Both the position numbers and the translations under genes were made by a program. Positions 61,764 through 64,000 of a DNA stretch of 64,000 bases are shown one piece after another (the stretch's first letter is position 1; each line of letters begins with the position of its first letter). Origin of the DNA: Paraburkholderia sp. CNPSo 3272 (GTDB lineage Bacteria; Pseudomonadota; Gammaproteobacteria; Burkholderiales; Burkholderiaceae); assembly GCF_024206495.1 (NCBI RefSeq), contig NZ_JAMBPQ010000017.1, positions 84,038 through 148,037 of the forward strand, given 5' to 3'. The notes below the pieces were generated by a model, which saw only the letters and a program-made list of their open reading frames with translations, was not told the DNA's origin and searched no databases.

Positions 61764-63623
61764 GTGCTCCGCCTGATCTTCGCCCGCACTTCGCGCCCTG
61801 CGGCGGCGCTTGCCCTCGCGCTCGCCAGCGCTTTCTGTTACGAGGCGAACGCCGCAACGCCGCCTCCGGCCGCCGCCAAAGCGCCTGCCAACAAAGCCGC
61901 CGCCAATAAGGCGGCTAACGACAAGGCCGCTCACGACAAGGCGGCTAGCGATACGGCAGCTAGCGACAAGGCGGCTGGCGACAAGGCGGCTGGCGACAAA
62001 GCCGCTGCGCCGAAGGCCACCGCCGAGGCGACCGCGCCGGCGGCCGTGGCCGCGCCCGACTTCTTCTCGCTCGCCGAGCGCTACGGCCCGGCCGTCGTGC
62101 ACGTGATCGCGCGCAGCACCGACGACCCGTCCGCGCCGCCCGAGCAGGAAGCCATCGACGATGCCGATCCTTTCTTCGCGTTCTTCCGGCGCGCGCCGAA
62201 GCCGGCATCTGACGCCGAGGCCGGCGGACCGCGCGTGATGACGGGCGCGGGCTCGGGCTTCATCGTCAGCCCCGATGGCGTCGTGCTCACCACGGCGCAT
62301 ATCGTCGACAACGCCGAGCAAGTGACCGTGCGGCTCACGGACAAGCGCGAGTTCAAGGCGGAGGTCGTCGCCGTCGACCCGCAAAGCGACGTTGCCGTGC
62401 TGCAGATCGAGGGCCACGATCTGCCATTCGTGAAGCTCGCCGAAACGGCGAAGGTGCACGCCGGCGAGCCGGTGCTGTCGATCGGGTCGCCGGACAGCTA
62501 CCAGAACACCGTGACGACGGGCATCCTCAGCGCGACCTCGCGCACGCTGCCCGACGGCAACGCGTTCCCGTTCCTGCAGACCGACGTCGCGGTCAACCCC
62601 GACAATTCCGGCGGCCCGATCTTCAATCGCGCGGGCGAGGTGATCGGCATCGGCGTGCAGATTTATGCGGACGGCGGCCGCTACCAGGGCCTGACCTTCG
62701 CGATTCCGATCGACGCCGCCAACCAGTTCCGCGCCCAGTTGCAGGCGCGCAAGGCGGCGCCCGCCGGCAGCGCCACTGCGGCTAACGCAGCGAGTGCGGG
62801 CAGTGGCGGCACGATCCGCACGTTCGGCATGCAGGTCGAGGACGTGAGTCCCGGGCTTGCGGCGGCGCTCGGCTTGCCGCATGCGGGCGGCGCGCTCGTC
62901 GACGCCGTCGATCCTGGCTCACCCATCGGCAAAGCGGGCATCCGGACCGGCGACGTGATCGTGCAGGTCGGCAGCAAGCCTGTCGACCGGGCCGCGACGC
63001 TCGCCGCCGCGCTCGCTGCCGTGCCGCCGGCCACGCCGGCGTCGCTGAAGGTGATCCGCAACCGCCAGCCCGCGGTGGCGGGCTTCTCGAACACGGCGTT
63101 CGCGGCGAAGGCGGCGGATGCGGATGCGACTGCGGCGGCCGCGGGAGCGACGGCAGCAGCAGGGACCGCCGGGGCGACTGCGGCACAGGCAACCGAAGCC
63201 GCACAGGCGGCGGAGAAGACCGACGCGCCAGTCGCGCCCGCCGTAGCAGACCCGGTGAGCAAGGCGCCACCGTCTGACGTGCACGCCGTCAAAACGGTGA
63301 TGACGGACCCGGCCGCGCAGCCCGCCGCCGCGACAGCGCAGGCCCAGCGCCATGCCGCAGACCGCCTTGGTCTGATCGCGCATGCGCTGAGCGCCGAGGA
63401 AAAGCGCTCGACCGGGTTACCGCTTGGTTTGATGGTGGAAGCCTCGACTGGACCCGCTGCGAGCGCGGGTGTGCGCGCAGGAGACGTCGTGCTGTCGCTC
63501 GATGACACGCTGGTGGAATCGCAGGAGCAAGCTGTGGCGCTTGAGGCGAAGGCGACGAAGAGCATGTCGCTGCTGATTCAGCGGAACAATGCGAGGAGCT
63601 TTGTGGCTGTGAAGGTCAGGTGA
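61764..63623 (+). CDS. DegP-like (Do/HtrA) serine protease with two PDZ domains
   Basis: 619 aa exported protease for protein quality control. The signal peptide ends near EANAAT; a Lys/Ala/Asp repeat linker (about 40-90) follows. The trypsin-like domain has His179 (TTAHIVDN), Asp209 (QSDVAVLQ) and Ser282, but the usual GNSGGP reads DNSGGP (Asp280). PDZ1 is at about 350-440 and PDZ2 from about 560. The GTG at 61764 is chosen, GGGAGG 6 bases upstream; the ATG at 61743 is the alternative. The Ala-rich PDZ1-PDZ2 linker is unusually long. Confidence 0.88.
   Translation: MLRLIFARTSRPAAALALALASAFCYEANAATPPPAAAKAPANKAAANKAANDKAAHDKAASDTAASDKAAGDKAAGDKAAAPKATAEATAPAAVAAPDFFSLAERYGPAVVHVIARSTDDPSAPPEQEAIDDADPFFAFFRRAPKPASDAEAGGPRVMTGAGSGFIVSPDGVVLTTAHIVDNAEQVTVRLTDKREFKAEVVAVDPQSDVAVLQIEGHDLPFVKLAETAKVHAGEPVLSIGSPDSYQNTVTTGILSATSRTLPDGNAFPFLQTDVAVNPDNSGGPIFNRAGEVIGIGVQIYADGGRYQGLTFAIPIDAANQFRAQLQARKAAPAGSATAANAASAGSGGTIRTFGMQVEDVSPGLAAALGLPHAGGALVDAVDPGSPIGKAGIRTGDVIVQVGSKPVDRAATLAAALAAVPPATPASLKVIRNRQPAVAGFSNTAFAAKAADADATAAAAGATAAAGTAGATAAQATEAAQAAEKTDAPVAPAVADPVSKAPPSDVHAVKTVMTDPAAQPAAATAQAQRHAADRLGLIAHALSAEEKRSTGLPLGLMVEASTGPAASAGVRAGDVVLSLDDTLVESQEQAVALEAKATKSMSLLIQRNNARSFVAVKVR
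61906..62010 (+). repeat. In-frame tandem repeat, about 15-bp unit
   Basis: Six to seven imperfect copies of a GACAAGGCGGCT-type unit code for repeated (S/G/H)DKAA in the linker after the protease signal peptide. Length variation between strains is likely. Confidence 0.7.
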
Positions 63624-63711
63624 TGGGCGCTGCGCGCGGTTTCTGGCTGCTTTCGGCGGTTCCTTGTGTTCGCGTCGGTATGCATGCGTTGCCCCTGTGC
63701 GGGGCGGCACC

Positions 63712-63764
63712 TACTTTCTTTGTCCCCCAAGGGGACTTCCTTCGGGGCGCACGGCAAAGAAAGC
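63712..63764. repeat. Inverted repeat, CTTTCTTTG/CAAAGAAAG type
   Basis: TACTTTCTTTG and CAAAGAAAGCA (10 of 11 pairing) enclose about 31 bases with further GGGG/CCCC pairing. Such elements are scattered in Burkholderia-group genomes; here it may end the protease transcript. Confidence 0.55.
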
Positions 63765-63800
63765 AACTGTATTGAAGGTCAAGGGGCAAGCCCCAAGAAA

Positions 63801-64000
63801 TCACGCTTTGGGGGGATTCCAGGGAATGGCATCCCGCATCATGGCGTTGAGTTGGGTGAGCAGCTTGCGCATGCCGGCGATGAATGCGACCTTGGTCTTT
63901 TTGCCTCTGGCGCGTAACTGATCGCAAAACGCCTTGATCTGGGGATTGGCCCGTTGAGCTGCGACGCACGCCATGTAGAGAGCGCGCCGCACGATGTGGC
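63801..64000 (-). mobile_element. IS110-family transposase, C-terminal end (partial)
   Basis: The last 66 codons of a transposase running off the right edge. VRRALYMACVAAQRANPQIKAFCDQL and GKKTKVAFIAGMRKLLTQLNAM are typical of the IS116/IS110/IS902 C-terminal domain. The reading frame is open to base 64000, so most of the gene lies outside. Whether the element is whole cannot be told. Confidence 0.8.

Noticed and set aside
1..64000. tRNA, rRNA genes, CRISPR arrays, prophage genes
   Set aside because: No cloverleaf, rRNA or spaced direct-repeat pattern was recognised by eye; a tRNAscan or CRISPR search would be decisive.

Overview
The window is GC-rich, densely coded beta-proteobacterial DNA. 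The gene families (a type VI secretion operon, hopanoid hpn genes, a DUF4148 protein, an OmpC-like porin, and many ABC transporter operons with dedicated regulators) point to the Burkholderiaceae, most likely Burkholderia, Paraburkholderia or Caballeronia. I cannot name a species from sequence alone. No rRNA, tRNA or CRISPR array was recognised.

Layout. 1-11137 (minus strand): a type VI secretion operon tssA-tssB-tssC-hcp-tssE-tssF-tssG-clpV-vgrG, with vgrG cut by the left edge. The membrane-complex and baseplate genes tssJ, tssK, tssL and tssM are not in the window. 11193-12566: an exported DUF3455 protein and a divergent unknown gene. 12617-16374 (minus): hopanoid head-group genes hpnJ-hpnI-hpnL. 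16375-19315: a relatively A+T-rich gap, a family 4 glycosyltransferase and a convergent FemAB/BioF2-like acyltransferase. 19815-27809: an IclR regulator diverging from a seven-gene operon that encodes a spermidine-type ABC importer and a three-part FAD/[2Fe-2S] dehydrogenase. 27894-31025: an NlpC/P60 lipoprotein and a porin. 31097-38756: a LacI-controlled sugar ABC importer with a GH42 beta-galactosidase. 38894-41137: a SolA-like oxidase and an unknown lipoprotein. 41250-43933: an ECF42-type sigma factor operon with two YciI/DGPF proteins and a VOC protein. 44026-45858: a TetR regulator diverging from a metallo-beta-lactamase-fold hydrolase. 46144-51076: a ROK regulator heading a ribose-type ABC importer. 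51120-56447: an SsuA-like binding protein, a CSS-EAL phosphodiesterase, a CorA/ZntB transporter and a DUF1479 protein. 56636-60985: a MarR-MFS pair, a PHB-depolymerase-like esterase and a two-gene chromate transporter. 61116-64000: a DUF4148 protein, a DegP-like protease and the end of an IS110 transposase.

Three metabolic islands share one design: a regulator, an importer, and in two of them the first catabolic enzyme. Each has near-perfect palindromes at the expected promoter position: IclR at 20694 and 20847, LacI at 37538 and 37595, ROK at 46058. Many genes are translationally coupled through ATGA or GTGA overlaps (tssE/tssF, hpnJ/hpnI, the 2Fe-2S/FAD pair, VOC/sigma, marR/MFS, chrA halves). 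Perfect hairpins lie in the gaps between three convergent gene pairs.

The best leads for new biology are the orphan three-component dehydrogenase with its own polyamine-type importer, the ECF42 operon, the unknown gene beside the T6SS, and a DegP-like protease whose oxyanion-hole glycine is replaced by aspartate.
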